From G020348185 sp964525045 (GTDB taxonomy: Bacteria > Nitrospirota > Nitrospiria > Nitrospirales > UBA8639): DNA of 64,000 nt. The translations under genes were made by a program, and so were the position numbers. Location: the NCBI GenBank assembly GCA_964525045.1, contig CAZGFD010000011.1, positions 1 through 64,000 on the forward strand, written 5' to 3'. Shown here one piece after another: positions 28,550-37,663 of the stretch; positions within the stretch are counted from its first letter, which is position 1, and each line of letters begins with the position of its first letter. The notes beneath the pieces were generated by a model. The model did not search any database. It had not been told where the DNA came from and was given only the letters and a program-made list of their open reading frames with translations.

Positions 28550-29743
28550 ATGAATCCGCATCGCGAACATTTTTTTGCGCCTTGCCCCCGGGGCCTCGAA
28601 GCCGTGTTGTCTGCCGAGTTGAAATCCTTGGGGGCTCATCATATTCGCCCAACACAGGGGGGCGTAGGCTTTCGCGGGCCTTTTCATCTCTGTTATCAGG
28701 TGAATTTGCATAGCCGGATTGCCAGCCGCGTGTTATGGCAAGTGTTTCATGGCCCCTATCGGAATGAGGCAGAGATCTATCGAGCCACGTTTTCGGTCCC
28801 GTGGGCGAGTTGGTTCACGGTGGACCAGTCGATCAAAGTGAAGGTTTCGGCTCAAGGGTGTCCTCTCAAAAGCTTGGACTTTATCACGCTGCGCATTAAG
28901 GATGGGGTGGTCGATGGGTTTATGAAGAAAAAAGGCACTCGACCCACGGTCGATACCAAAACCCCCGACCTTCAAGTTCATGCGTTTTTGGACGAACGCC
29001 ATCTTACCCTCTACCTTGATACCTCAGGAGAACCCTTATTCAAGCGTGGTTGGCGACGTGCTCCGGGAGTTGCACCGATTCGGGAAAATCTTGCGGCGGG
29101 AATTCTACGGCTGGCAGGGTGCACGGAAGATCAAGTCTTACTCGACCCGATGTGTGGAAGCGGGACCATCCTGATTGAAGCAGCCCAAATGGCTAAAGGG
29201 GTGGCGCCCGGACTCGGCCGATCTTTCGCCTTTCAAAATCTCAGCAATTACAACCACGGGTTGTGGAAGGGTCTGTGTGGAAAGATCGGTGACCAACGGA
29301 AAGAAATCCTTCCTGGGAGATTCTATGGTTATGACAAGGATCCCAAAGCCATTCGTGATGCCCGAACCAATGTCCAGGCGGTAGGATCGGAAGCCACGAT
29401 CGCCCTGCAAACGAAGGATGCGATCACCATTACGCCTCCGGCTTCGAGCGGCATATTGATCTCGAATCCACCGTATGGGGTCCGGATGGGGGAGCAGACA
29501 AGTTTAGAGAAGTTTTATCCCTTATGGGGAGACAGGCTGAAACAACAGTTTTTTGGTTGGAAGGCCTATATTTTCACGGCAGATGCTCGTTTGCCGAAAT
29601 TAATACGGCTCTCGCCTTCGAAGAGGGTTCCCTTATTCAATGGAGACTTGGAGTGCCGTTTATATGAATTTCAATTAGTCCAAGGAAGCAATAGAAAAAT
29701 TGCGAGGATGAGGAAGGGCGGTTTGTTGAGCAGTCCTGGCTGA
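28550..29743 (+). CDS. THUMP-domain 23S rRNA guanine-N2 methyltransferase (RlmL-N/YpsC type)
   Basis: 397 residues. An N-terminal ferredoxin-like/THUMP region (FFAPCPRGLEAVLSAELKSL, residues 8-27) precedes an UPF0020 methyltransferase: LLDPMCGSGTILIEAAQMA (motif I, about 200-218), FYGYDKDPKAIRDARTN and ISNPPYGVRMG, whose NPPY is the N2-guanine catalytic motif. Family members methylate 23S rRNA at m2G2445 or equivalent. The longer E. coli RlmKL has a second methyltransferase domain missing here, as in other phyla. Confidence 0.85.
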   Translation: MNPHREHFFAPCPRGLEAVLSAELKSLGAHHIRPTQGGVGFRGPFHLCYQVNLHSRIASRVLWQVFHGPYRNEAEIYRATFSVPWASWFTVDQSIKVKVSAQGCPLKSLDFITLRIKDGVVDGFMKKKGTRPTVDTKTPDLQVHAFLDERHLTLYLDTSGEPLFKRGWRRAPGVAPIRENLAAGILRLAGCTEDQVLLDPMCGSGTILIEAAQMAKGVAPGLGRSFAFQNLSNYNHGLWKGLCGKIGDQRKEILPGRFYGYDKDPKAIRDARTNVQAVGSEATIALQTKDAITITPPASSGILISNPPYGVRMGEQTSLEKFYPLWGDRLKQQFFGWKAYIFTADARLPKLIRLSPSKRVPLFNGDLECRLYEFQLVQGSNRKIARMRKGGLLSSPG

Positions 29744-29775
29744 TACCATCTCACGCTGAGTGTATCAATAGCCAG

Positions 29776-30585
29776 CTAAGCTGTTTTTTGAATCGTGTTG
29801 GGTGAAAGGATTGTAAGAAATTTTTGGACTTCCGCTTGCGCGTCCGCTCGTGTGGCAATCAGGCCAGGCACTGAGGGAGTCGGCTTATTGAAACGAATGG
29901 CATCCCATTTTTTATCTACCGCTACGCCTCCCGCTTCATGAACCAGTAATACCCCAGCCGCGACATCCCATTCGTTCTGGGTTCCGAGGTGAATGGTTGC
30001 ATCGGCGCGTCCTGCCGCAACCAATGCCAACGAATAGGCGATGGAACCCATGGGTTGACAGTCGACCTCTTCCTCAAGTCGACGAAAGGATTTCCGCTTC
30101 AGAGCGTTTGGGTTAACCAAAATGGTCAGTTTGTCGTGGGTTGTCGCCCGAACCCGGATGGAGTGGGCATTCAAGGTGGCACCCTGCCCACGGACCGCAA
30201 GAAAGAACTCGTCTGTAGCTGGATTGAATATCGCGGCAATAGTGGGATTTTCTTTTTCGACCAAGGCCAGAGAAATCGCGTATTGGGGTATTCCCCTGGA
30301 AAAGTACGTTGTCCCGTCAATGGGGTCGAGGACCCAAACGCGGGTATGCGTTAACCGCTTTCCGTCATCTGGGGATTCTTCTGACAGCCACCCATCCTCA
30401 GGATAGGCGTTTAGTAGGATTTCTTTGAGGCGTTGATCAACCTCCAAGTCGGCTGTGGTGACAGGGGATTGGTCTGCTTTTATATGAATGTCAAAGCCGT
30501 CCTTGGCTAATTGAAGAACTCGGCGCCCCGCCTCACGGATGGCTGACTGAATGGTGGAGAGTTCGTGAATGTAGTTTTGGTTCAT
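29776..30585 (-). CDS. Inositol monophosphatase family phosphatase
   Basis: 269 residues from the ATG at 30585; a longer frame to 30756 runs through a hairpin repeat and is unlikely coding. Lithium-sensitive phosphatase motifs are clear: LSEES (metal Glu), WVLDPIDGTTYFSRGIPQYA (DPxDGT), and WDVAAGVLLVHEAGG (third metal site). Candidates include SuhB-type inositol phosphatase, HisN and CysQ-like 3'-phosphoadenosine phosphatase; sequence alone does not choose. It may recycle PAP if sulfotransferases are active, an inference only. Confidence 0.85.
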   Translation of the reverse strand: MNQNYIHELSTIQSAIREAGRRVLQLAKDGFDIHIKADQSPVTTADLEVDQRLKEILLNAYPEDGWLSEESPDDGKRLTHTRVWVLDPIDGTTYFSRGIPQYAISLALVEKENPTIAAIFNPATDEFFLAVRGQGATLNAHSIRVRATTHDKLTILVNPNALKRKSFRRLEEEVDCQPMGSIAYSLALVAAGRADATIHLGTQNEWDVAAGVLLVHEAGGVAVDKKWDAIRFNKPTPSVPGLIATRADAQAEVQKFLTILSPNTIQKTA

Positions 30586-30707
30586 GACTTTCGATATCGA
30601 AAAATTTTGGCTACAGCGATTCGCCACAAAACATTTTGGTATTGTCCAATGGCTTTTCCCCAGATCAAATTTTTGATTGTCACCTCCTCGTTGTTCGTAC
30701 GTCTCAA

Positions 30708-30743
30708 CCCTCACCCTGGCCCTCTCCCTACCAGGGCGAGGGA
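30708..30743. repeat. Hairpin-forming inverted repeat
   Basis: CCCTCACCCTGG pairs with CCAGGGCGAGGG across an 11-base loop with one mismatch. No T-run follows on either strand, so a REP-like element or RNA processing/stability hairpin is more likely than an intrinsic terminator. It lies between two minus-strand genes. Confidence 0.6.
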
Positions 30744-30834
30744 AGAATCTATTCAACTGTGGGATCTGGGTTGAAAATTCTGTATCAAAAAAACTTCAGT
30801 CAAGCGGTTGTGGAACACCGGGGGTGAAAGGTGG

Positions 30835-31563
30835 TTATTTGGAGTTGACCGGTAGCCGGGAACGATGAAAGGATTCCAATTGATTGTTCGCCTCAACCAA
30901 CGCCCTAAGCTTACCACATACCTCATGAAGGTGAGGGCCTGGAATGGCCATATAGGCTTCGTCATCACCAAGTCCGGTATAGACCCGATTTCCAATGCAC
31001 CCAAGGCTGGTGATGACACCGCCTGATTGAATGGCTTCGGGTACGGCTGCGCAGGTGGGACGTCCCATAACACTTGTCGTATTCGTCACGCCAGCGGCTT
31101 GCACAGCTTCAACAAGCACCATAAGTTGTTTCACGGTGCCGCGAATCAAGATGACGTCCGGCTCAAAAGGAGTCGATGCGAGCGGCGCATACAGGGCCAC
31201 GTGGAAGGGTTTCTTCAGACGGGGAATTGCTGCAATATCCTCTTTGCGAATATATTGGATTCCCACCATAGTAGTGACCAGCCCTTCCAGTTCTTTGGCG
31301 GTCTCTTGAGGTAGGTCAATGCCGTGAGTATGCGAACCTATGGGGCAGGCATAATGGTCGAAGGCTTCGGTATAGAAAACCTGACCTTCGGATGCCATCT
31401 TCCAATAGCTGCAGCCAGCAGGACCGGCTATTGGGATTCGGGGCATTCCGTCAGGCGCCTTCTCGCGAAAGGCCATGGCGATAGGTTGATGGGTTAATTC
31501 AAGTTGATCGACAAATGTGGTTGAAGCTTGTTTCAGGGCCTGGTTCGCGTCTGCCGGTTTCAC
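30835..31563 (-). CDS. DUF169 family protein (COG2043)
   Basis: 242 residues. It shows the DUF169 pattern: an N-terminal LELTHQPIAMAF, GPAGCSYWKMASEGQVFY with a conserved Cys, HYACPIGSHTHGI, MVLVEAVQAAGV and GRPTCAAVPEAIQSGGVITSLGCIGNRVYTGL. The family is widespread in bacteria and archaea and has no assigned function; the repeated cysteines suggest metal or cluster binding. Oriented opposite to the following ornithine-cyclodeaminase-like gene, leaving a short shared promoter region. Confidence 0.8.
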   Translation of the reverse strand: MKPADANQALKQASTTFVDQLELTHQPIAMAFREKAPDGMPRIPIAGPAGCSYWKMASEGQVFYTEAFDHYACPIGSHTHGIDLPQETAKELEGLVTTMVGIQYIRKEDIAAIPRLKKPFHVALYAPLASTPFEPDVILIRGTVKQLMVLVEAVQAAGVTNTTSVMGRPTCAAVPEAIQSGGVITSLGCIGNRVYTGLGDDEAYMAIPGPHLHEVCGKLRALVEANNQLESFHRSRLPVNSK

Positions 31564-31687
31564 GGTTACTCCTTTATTGAATACATGCTGGAAAATCTTG
31601 ATTGATTGCTATTGCCCCCTACTATAAGTTTATTCATTGGTGGAGTCAAAGAATACGCTATTTGGGGTGATATCCGAGGAGGCGACT

Positions 31688-32686
31688 ATGTTGGTCCTGA
31701 ATGCAAAAGCCGTTTGCGAATCCTTATCAATGGCCCAAGCGATTGAAGCCATGAAACAAGCGTTTGTCGCGCTTTCCTCCGGAAAAAGCATTGCTCCCTT
31801 GCGTACCAATTTGCCTCTCCTGGGTGGGGAGTCCTGTTGCTTAGTCATGCCCTCCTTCGTTCAAGGTCAGCGGGACAATATGTTGGCCGTCAAAGTTGTA
31901 TCGGTGTATCCACATAATCGGGCCCTGGGATTCCCAATGATTCATGGCGCGGTCCTCTTGTTTGAGGCGAAAAGAGGGACACCAGTTGCCATCATCGACG
32001 GAGCAAGTCTGACTGCTATTCGCACTGGCGCCGCCTCTGGTCTTGCCACCGACTTGCTGAGTCGGTTCGATAGTCGGCATCTTGTGGTATTTGGATCTGG
32101 CGTTCAAGCTCGGGGGCTCGTTGAGGCGATTTGTACGGTAAGGAGGATCGAAAAAGTTTGGGTCTGTGGTCGATCGGTTGAGCGAAAGGGGTCTGTTGAC
32201 CAATTTATTCAGCAATTAGCGGGGCATGGTCCCATTCCATCCAATATTGATTTTGCCTCTGATCATGGAGTCGCACTCGCGGAAGCGGATATTGTGTGTA
32301 CCGCTACCAGCTCGAAAATTCCGGTTTTTGTTGATTCGCATTTGCCTCCGGGGGTTCACATCAATGCGGTTGGGTCCCATTCCCCAACTGAACATGAAAT
32401 CCCGATTGAGACTGTCACACGGTCCAGAGTGGTTGTGGAATCACGATTAGCTGCCCTGACAGAAGCCGGTGAGCTCTGCCTTCCGATTCAGCAGCGATTA
32501 GTGGATGAAAGTCATATCCATGCTGAGTTAGGGGAAATGGTCTTAAACACAAAGGGCGGCCGAACTTCCAAGGAGCAAATCACCCTTTTTAAATCCGTGG
32601 GGGTGGCCGTTCAAGATGCGGTTGCCGGACAAATGGCGTACGAAGGGGCCTGTGAGTTGGGTCTGGGGCAAAAAGTCGATTGGTAA
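31688..32686 (+). CDS. Ornithine cyclodeaminase/mu-crystallin family protein
   Basis: 332 residues from the ATG at 31688, chosen because GAGGAGG sits five bases upstream; the longer frame from 31637 lacks this. The substrate domain contains VKVVSVYPHNRALGFP and RTGAASGLATDLL; the Rossmann part has LVVFGSGVQARGLVEAI (about 125-141) and ADIVCTATSSKIPV. Family members make proline from ornithine, or act on alanine, lysine or ketimines. The particular substrate cannot be told. Confidence 0.88.
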   Translation: MLVLNAKAVCESLSMAQAIEAMKQAFVALSSGKSIAPLRTNLPLLGGESCCLVMPSFVQGQRDNMLAVKVVSVYPHNRALGFPMIHGAVLLFEAKRGTPVAIIDGASLTAIRTGAASGLATDLLSRFDSRHLVVFGSGVQARGLVEAICTVRRIEKVWVCGRSVERKGSVDQFIQQLAGHGPIPSNIDFASDHGVALAEADIVCTATSSKIPVFVDSHLPPGVHINAVGSHSPTEHEIPIETVTRSRVVVESRLAALTEAGELCLPIQQRLVDESHIHAELGEMVLNTKGGRTSKEQITLFKSVGVAVQDAVAGQMAYEGACELGLGQKVDW

Positions 32687-32754
32687 AGAAAAATGAAAAA
32701 GTAACCAAAGTACAAAGCCACAACGTAATCTGTTATGGAACGAGAATTTTCTTT

Positions 32755-32784
32755 CCTGAAACTTGAAACCTGAAATTAGAAACT
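32755..32784. repeat. GTTTC heptamer array, site 3
   Basis: Minus-strand array (CCTGAAACTTGAAACCTGAA...) 35 bases before the YqaA-like gene. Confidence 0.65.
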
Positions 32785-32817
32785 GCTGGGTACAGTATTT
32801 GGTGTTTTCAAAATGTA

Positions 32818-33240
32818 ATGTCTGTTGATGATTTCACTTTAGGCGGCCTCTTTCTCAGCGCATTTCTTTCGTCGACGGTACTACCGGGAAGTTCCGAGGT
32901 GGTGTTGGCCGTGATTGCCAATCAGAAAATCTACGATCCCTGGGTGCTGTTGAGTGTGGCCACAGCCGGCAATACTTTGGGGGGTATGAGCTCGTGGGGA
33001 TTGGGATTGGTCATAAGTTGGAAATATTCCTTTTCCCGGCTCTCAAAACCCAAACAGCAACGAGCGATAGGGCATATTCAACGGTGGGGCAGCCCGGCTC
33101 TCCTATTCTCTTGGGTCCCAGTGGTGGGAGATCCATTGTGCATTGCCGCGGGTTGGTTGAGAATAAATGGATGGGTCGCCCTCGCGTTTATCGGATTGGG
33201 AAAAGCTTTACGTTATGCGGCCATTGTGGCGGTGGTATAG
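32818..33240 (+). CDS. YqaA-like DedA/VTT membrane protein
   Basis: 140 residues, the normal size for YqaA-type members. Several hydrophobic helices surround the SNARE-associated/VTT signature: SSTVLPGSSEVVLAVIA (residues 18-34), AGNTLGGMSSWGLG, and RWGSPALLFSWVPVVGDPLCIAAGWLR. DedA superfamily proteins handle lipid carriers such as undecaprenyl phosphate or phosphatidylethanolamine; the YqaA branch is uncharacterised. No overlap with neighbours. Confidence 0.85.
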   Translation: MSVDDFTLGGLFLSAFLSSTVLPGSSEVVLAVIANQKIYDPWVLLSVATAGNTLGGMSSWGLGLVISWKYSFSRLSKPKQQRAIGHIQRWGSPALLFSWVPVVGDPLCIAAGWLRINGWVALAFIGLGKALRYAAIVAVV

Positions 33241-33498
33241 TAGCTAGAGTCGAAAATGTTGAGACCGAAAAGAGGGGAAGTGGCTTTCCGTTTTGTAGTT
33301 TTTTTTGGTACAAGAATTGCTTGACTTGAATTAAGAGACTTTTTTTCTCTTCATTTTCACGAAAGTTGCCCATCCTCCTAGCCAACTGATAAAGCTAGGG
33401 AAATCCCAAATCATCCTTGTAGAGACATCATTTATTTTTCCTAACATTGGCTCCAGGATTCGTGTGATGTATGCCACACCTGTGTGAGAGAGGACAGT

Positions 33499-34617
33499 GT
33501 GAAAGTTCCAATTCTTGATTTAAAAGCGCAATTCCGTTCTATCCGTCAGGAAGTCTTGAAAACGATAGAAAATGTTTGTGATGAGCAGGGGTTTGTCCTT
33601 GGGCCACGGGTTCAAAAACTGGAGGAAGCTCTGGCCAAGTTTATTGGGACTTCTCAGGCTGTGGGGGTGGCGTCTGGTAGTGATGCGCTTCTTCTTTCCT
33701 TGATGGAGTTAGGGGTGGGCCCCGGGGATGAGGTGATTACCAGTCCGTTCACCTTTTTTTCCACTGCGGGGGTCATTTCACTTCTTCATGCCCGGCCGGT
33801 ATTTGTGGATATTCGTCCCGATACCTTCAATATCAACGTAGATGAACTGGAGCAGGCGATCACTGATCGGACCAAGGCCATTATTCCAGTCCATTTATTT
33901 GGCCAATGTGCGGAGATGGAAAAAATTAATCAGATTGCGGCTCCCCAGGGGGTCCGGGTCATCGAGGACGCCTGTCAGGCCATTGGGGCGGCAAGAAACG
34001 GGGTTCGAGCCGGTGGGTTCGCTTACACAGGCTGTTTCAGCTTTTTCCCGTCAAAGAATTTGGGGGGATTCGGAGATGGAGGACTCATTACCACCCATGA
34101 ACCGGACCTCGCAGACCGATTACGCGTGCTACGTGTGCATGGAAGCCGTTCTGATTATCACCACCATCTCATTGGGATGAATAGTCGCTTGGACGCCCTG
34201 CAGGCGGCGGTTCTTCAAGTGAAACTCAAGTACGTGGAAGGGTGGACGAACAAACGGCGACTGAATGCCGAACGTTACCAGCAGTGCTTTCAGGATGCCG
34301 GATTACTCGATCGTATAACTCTTCCCTATGTCGATCGAGCCAACTACCATGTATACAATCAATTTACCATTCGTACACCGGAACGGGATCAACTCAGTAC
34401 CTATTTGACCCAACATGGAGTAGGCAATAAAATCTATTACCCTGTTCCTCTGCATTTGCAGGAATGTTATCAGGAGCTTGGATACCGCGATGGCCAATTG
34501 CCCGAATCTGAAAAAGCTGCCAAAGAGGTGCTCTCCATTCCCATCTATTCCGAATTGACCTCCGAGCAAATCACCTTCGTGGTGGAAACGATCAAAAGGT
34601 TTTTTCAAAAATCCTGA
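33499..34617 (+). CDS. DegT/DnrJ/EryC1/StrS sugar aminotransferase
   Basis: 372 residues. The GTG at 33499 (giving MKVPILDLKAQFRSIR, the usual family start) has AGAGAGG five bases upstream, so it is preferred over GTG 33484. PLP features are present: ASGSDALLLSL (substrate loop), VIEDACQAIGA (Asp binding the pyridine N), and CFSFFPSKNLGGFGDGG with the Schiff-base Lys. These enzymes aminate keto sugars such as UDP-4-keto-sugars. A heptamer array separates it from queF, which lies on the other strand. Confidence 0.92.
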   Translation: MKVPILDLKAQFRSIRQEVLKTIENVCDEQGFVLGPRVQKLEEALAKFIGTSQAVGVASGSDALLLSLMELGVGPGDEVITSPFTFFSTAGVISLLHARPVFVDIRPDTFNINVDELEQAITDRTKAIIPVHLFGQCAEMEKINQIAAPQGVRVIEDACQAIGAARNGVRAGGFAYTGCFSFFPSKNLGGFGDGGLITTHEPDLADRLRVLRVHGSRSDYHHHLIGMNSRLDALQAAVLQVKLKYVEGWTNKRRLNAERYQQCFQDAGLLDRITLPYVDRANYHVYNQFTIRTPERDQLSTYLTQHGVGNKIYYPVPLHLQECYQELGYRDGQLPESEKAAKEVLSIPIYSELTSEQITFVVETIKRFFQKS

Positions 34618-34724
34618 TAAATTCAGCAGAAATTTTCCTGCCTTCCGCGCTTATTTTCCCCGCCAAAAAAGTTCCAAGACTTGGTTTTCTGTATTTCAAG
34701 GACCTGTGGGCGATGCCCACCTTA

Positions 34725-34754
34725 CTCGAAACCCGGAACCCGAAACTCGAAACG
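34725..34754. repeat. GTTTC heptamer array, site 4
   Basis: CTCGAAACCCGGAACCCGAA then ACTCGAAACG, lying between convergent DegT and queF genes. Confidence 0.7.
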
Positions 34755-34758
34755 ATTT

Positions 34759-35160
34759 TTACGGATACATTGCCTGAATGGTGCTGTGAAGACCGCCGCG
34801 AGCGGTGAATTCGCCGGTTACGGTAGCTGAGACGGGGCGGCATGCCTTTACGACATCGGCGAGTATCCGGTTGACGGCATTTTCGTAAAAAATGCCAAGA
34901 TTGCGGTAGGCAAGAATATACAATTTTAAGGATTTCAATTCGAGGCAGGATTTGTCCGGGACATATTGTATTCGAATGGTACCGAAATCGGGCAAACCGG
35001 TTTTCGGGCAAATGGCCGTGTATTCGGGAATTTCAACGGTAATGTCGTAGCCATGGTACTGATTTGGCCAGGTGGCAATGGAGGGCAATTTCGCGGAAAT
35101 GCCGCTTTTTGCGTGGAGCGCGGTATAGCCGACATTGGGTTTTTTTCTGATTGATTTCAT
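34759..35160 (-). CDS. queF: NADPH-dependent preQ0 reductase QueF
   Basis: 133 residues, the small unimodular QueF form. The start at 35160 has AAAGGA eight bases upstream. TAICPKTGLPDFGTIRIQY carries the catalytic Cys that forms the thioimide with preQ0, followed by LELKSLKLYILAYRN (NADPH/substrate E-K motif), FYENAVNRI and TGEFTARGG. The enzyme reduces 7-cyano-7-deazaguanine to preQ1 in queuosine biosynthesis. No other queuosine gene is in the window. Confidence 0.93.
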   Translation of the reverse strand: MKSIRKKPNVGYTALHAKSGISAKLPSIATWPNQYHGYDITVEIPEYTAICPKTGLPDFGTIRIQYVPDKSCLELKSLKLYILAYRNLGIFYENAVNRILADVVKACRPVSATVTGEFTARGGLHSTIQAMYP

Positions 35161-35295
35161 GAAGACATTCCTTTGGGGATTTTCTGCGCAAGAAGCCAAA
35201 ATCAGTGTACTCCGCGCTACCAATTTGTAGCAAGCCAAGCCTGGGACTTTCCTTGAGAATGCCCAATCCCTTGGTTATAATCGAGCGAAAGAATC

Positions 35296-35329
35296 GGCTG
35301 GCTCTTTTCAGGCCAGCCTTTATTGTTTT
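35296..35329 (+). terminator. Hairpin plus T-run in leader of phosphonate operon
   Basis: GGCTGGC pairs with GCCAGCC across a 9-base loop (35296-35318), followed by TTTATTGTTTT. It lies on the plus strand between divergent queF and the decarboxylase gene, where no upstream plus-strand gene exists, so it could be a leader attenuator or simply a fortuitous hairpin. Confidence 0.4.
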
Positions 35330-35446
35330 GTCGTCTCCGTTAGATTCTCTTTTTTCGTTAACTAGTCAGATTCTTGGCCTTTGTTATGTCCGAGGTAAAG
35401 GAGATTATTGACTTGGAGAAGCTCAGGGAAAAAGGCGGTTCTGAAG

Positions 35447-35944
35447 ATGATTGAGAGCGACGACTTTGTCCGAGCTTTGCGCGATATCGGATTTGATTTC
35501 TTTACCGGAGTTCCCGATACCATTTTAGGCGGAGTGATCGCCACCCTCACAGATGAAGGGCTCTATACACCGGCTGTACGGGAGGATGAGGCCGTCGCGA
35601 TGGCTGCCGGTGCGTACATGGGTGGCAAGATCCCCATGGTGTTGATGCAGAACTCAGGGCTTGGCAATGCCATCAACGTCCTCGCCTCGTTAAATCTCAT
35701 TTATCAAATCCCTTGTCTTTTACTCGTTTCATGGAGAGGGTTTCAGGGCAAAGATGCTCCCGAGCACCTCGTGATGGGTCAGACGATGACTCAATTATTG
35801 GACACCCTACGAATTCCCTACCGAACGCTTTCCTCCGAAACCATCATGGAGGACTTAAAATGGACGGCACAAACATTCATGGACCAGCGAATTCCCCTTG
35901 CGCTTTTATTAAAAAAGGGGATTGTCAAAACGGTTCAGCCTTAA
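35447..35944 (+). CDS. Thiamine-diphosphate decarboxylase alpha subunit (ComD/Ppd-N like)
   Basis: 165 residues from the ATG at 35447 (MIESDDFVRAL); upstream codons lack a site. It is the PYR half of a split sulfopyruvate/phosphonopyruvate decarboxylase: GFDFFTGVPDTILGG, VREDEAVAMAAGAYMGGK with the cofactor-activating Glu, and LMQNSGLGNAINVLASL, SWRG. Size equals archaeal ComD. With the PhnW-like and nucleotidyltransferase genes downstream, phosphonopyruvate to phosphonoacetaldehyde is favoured over sulfopyruvate; this is inference. First gene of the operon. Confidence 0.85.
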   Translation: MIESDDFVRALRDIGFDFFTGVPDTILGGVIATLTDEGLYTPAVREDEAVAMAAGAYMGGKIPMVLMQNSGLGNAINVLASLNLIYQIPCLLLVSWRGFQGKDAPEHLVMGQTMTQLLDTLRIPYRTLSSETIMEDLKWTAQTFMDQRIPLALLLKKGIVKTVQP

Positions 35945-35978
35945 AACAAATTTTACTTAACAGAAGGAACAGGTAACC

Positions 35979-36569
35979 ATGAGGCCTGAAGAAGGGGTCA
36001 TGCAGAGTCGGGCACAGGCCATGGCGGCTCTTCTGGAATTGATAACGGATGAGTTGGTGATCATTTGTAATGGATACCCTTCACGCGAAGCCCACAAACT
36101 CCGGGATCGAGATGCCAATTTCTACATGATTGGCTCCATGGGGGCAACGGCGGGCATTGGCTTGGGCCTGGCATTAAGCCAGCGGGAGAAAAAAGTCATT
36201 GTGTTTGATGGAGATGGAAACGTGCTGATGAGCATGGGAACCTTAGCCACGACGGGGGCCCTCAAGCCAAGGAATTTTATCCATGTCGTTTTCGACAATG
36301 AGGTCTATGGGAGTACAGGAAATCAACCGACCTATTCCCGCGTTGTGGCTCTCGATAAAGTGGCCAAAGCGGCCGGTTATGCCAAGGTCGAGCGAGTTCG
36401 GGAGCGGGAGGATATTGTGTACGAATTTAAAGACATGTTGGCGAGTGAGGGACCGAGTTTGTTGCTAATTAAGGTGAATGAACAGATTGAAGATGCGGAT
36501 CGGGTGCCAATCGAACCGACTGAGATGACCCGGCGATTTAAGGACGCGGTTAATAAGGGTGCACGATGA
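35979..36569 (+). CDS. Thiamine-diphosphate decarboxylase beta subunit (ComE/Ppd-C like)
   Basis: 196 residues, preceded by AAGGA about ten bases before the ATG. The PP half of the decarboxylase carries the cofactor motif VFDGDGNVLMSMGTLATTG ... FDNEVYGSTGNQP (GDG-x25-N type, binding Mg and diphosphate). SMGATAGIGLGLAL is also family-typical. It must pair with the product 34 bases upstream to form one active site at the dimer interface. Its stop overlaps the start of the next gene (ATGA), showing translational coupling. Confidence 0.88.
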   Translation: MRPEEGVMQSRAQAMAALLELITDELVIICNGYPSREAHKLRDRDANFYMIGSMGATAGIGLGLALSQREKKVIVFDGDGNVLMSMGTLATTGALKPRNFIHVVFDNEVYGSTGNQPTYSRVVALDKVAKAAGYAKVERVREREDIVYEFKDMLASEGPSLLLIKVNEQIEDADRVPIEPTEMTRRFKDAVNKGAR

Positions 36570-37663
36570 TTCTCTTAAATCCAGGGCCGGTCAATGTCTC
36601 CGAACGCGTCAGGCGTGCCTTGCTGGGACAGGACATTTGCCATAGGGAATCAGAATTTTCCGAATTATTGGCGGGAATCAGAGAAAAACTGATTCAGGCT
36701 TTTGTTCCCGGAGGAGAATCCGAGTATACCTCGATTGTCTTGACAGGATCAGGGACGGCTGCTGTCGAAGCAGCGGTGCTGTCGAGTGTCCCACAGGGAA
36801 AACGTATGTTGGTCATCAATAATGGCGTGTATGGACAGCGACTGTCCTCAATGGTGGCCTCACAGCGCTTGGGAGCTCCCGTCGAATTTAAATGTGAGTG
36901 GGGAAAGCCTCCAGATCCCTATAAGGTTGGGTTGGCCATTAGTCAGCATTCGATGATTCATTCCGTGGCCATGGTCCACCATGAAACCACTCTGGGATTT
37001 ATCAATCCTGTCCAGGAGGTGGCTGAAGTCGTTGATCGTCTGAATCGGGCATTCCTGGTCGATTCGGTCAGTGGCTTAGGTGGAGAATCCTTAGACATTG
37101 CGGGCCCACATATTTATATGGTGGCAAGCGCCGCCCAGAAATGTATTCAGGGGTTTCCCGGCTTAGCGTTTGTCATAGTCCGAAAAGGCTTTATGGAAAG
37201 CGTAGTCAAGTATCCCAAACGTTCCTGGTATCTCAACCTTGCCAATTATTATGAAGAACAGGAACGAGGGTCCATCCCCTTTACTCCCGCCGTTCAGGTT
37301 TACTATGCCTTTCATGAGGCTTTGAAGGAGTTATTAGAAGAAGGGGTTCAAAATCGAATCCAACGATTTCGACGGTATGCCACCACGATTCGTGATCGAA
37401 TGGCATCGTGGGGCATTCAAGCCGCCATCCCTGTAGAATTTCAATCCAATTCCTTGACGGCCTTTAACCTTCCCGAAAATATTTCATATCAGTGGCTTCA
37501 TGATCGTCTGAAGGAGCGGGGATATGTCATTTATGCCGGGCAGGGGCAGTTGGAATCGACGATCTTCCGAGTGGCGAATATGGGGGCCATCACGGATAAG
37601 GATATTGAAGGATTTCTGGGAGCCTTTCAAGAGGTGCTGGACCAGAAGAAAGGGCCGCTGTGA
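36566..37663 (+). CDS. phnW: 2-aminoethylphosphonate-pyruvate transaminase-like (class V)
   Basis: 365 residues, overlapping the previous stop by four bases. Class V PLP aminotransferase: ILLNPGPVNVSERVR at the start (the PhnW/SGAT substrate loop), TGSGTAAVEAAVLSSVP, DSVSGLGGESLDI and ASAAQKCIQGFPGLAF with the PLP Lys. PhnW moves the amino group between 2-aminoethylphosphonate and alanine/pyruvate. Here it would aminate phosphonoacetaldehyde made by the upstream decarboxylase. The symbol is by family; serine-glyoxylate-type activity cannot be excluded. Confidence 0.8.
   Translation: MILLNPGPVNVSERVRRALLGQDICHRESEFSELLAGIREKLIQAFVPGGESEYTSIVLTGSGTAAVEAAVLSSVPQGKRMLVINNGVYGQRLSSMVASQRLGAPVEFKCEWGKPPDPYKVGLAISQHSMIHSVAMVHHETTLGFINPVQEVAEVVDRLNRAFLVDSVSGLGGESLDIAGPHIYMVASAAQKCIQGFPGLAFVIVRKGFMESVVKYPKRSWYLNLANYYEEQERGSIPFTPAVQVYYAFHEALKELLEEGVQNRIQRFRRYATTIRDRMASWGIQAAIPVEFQSNSLTAFNLPENISYQWLHDRLKERGYVIYAGQGQLESTIFRVANMGAITDKDIEGFLGAFQEVLDQKKGPL

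Noticed and set aside
30586..30756. N-terminal extension of the IMPase
   Set aside because: The extension reads through the hairpin repeat at 30708-30743, and the ATG at 30585 gives the normal family length.
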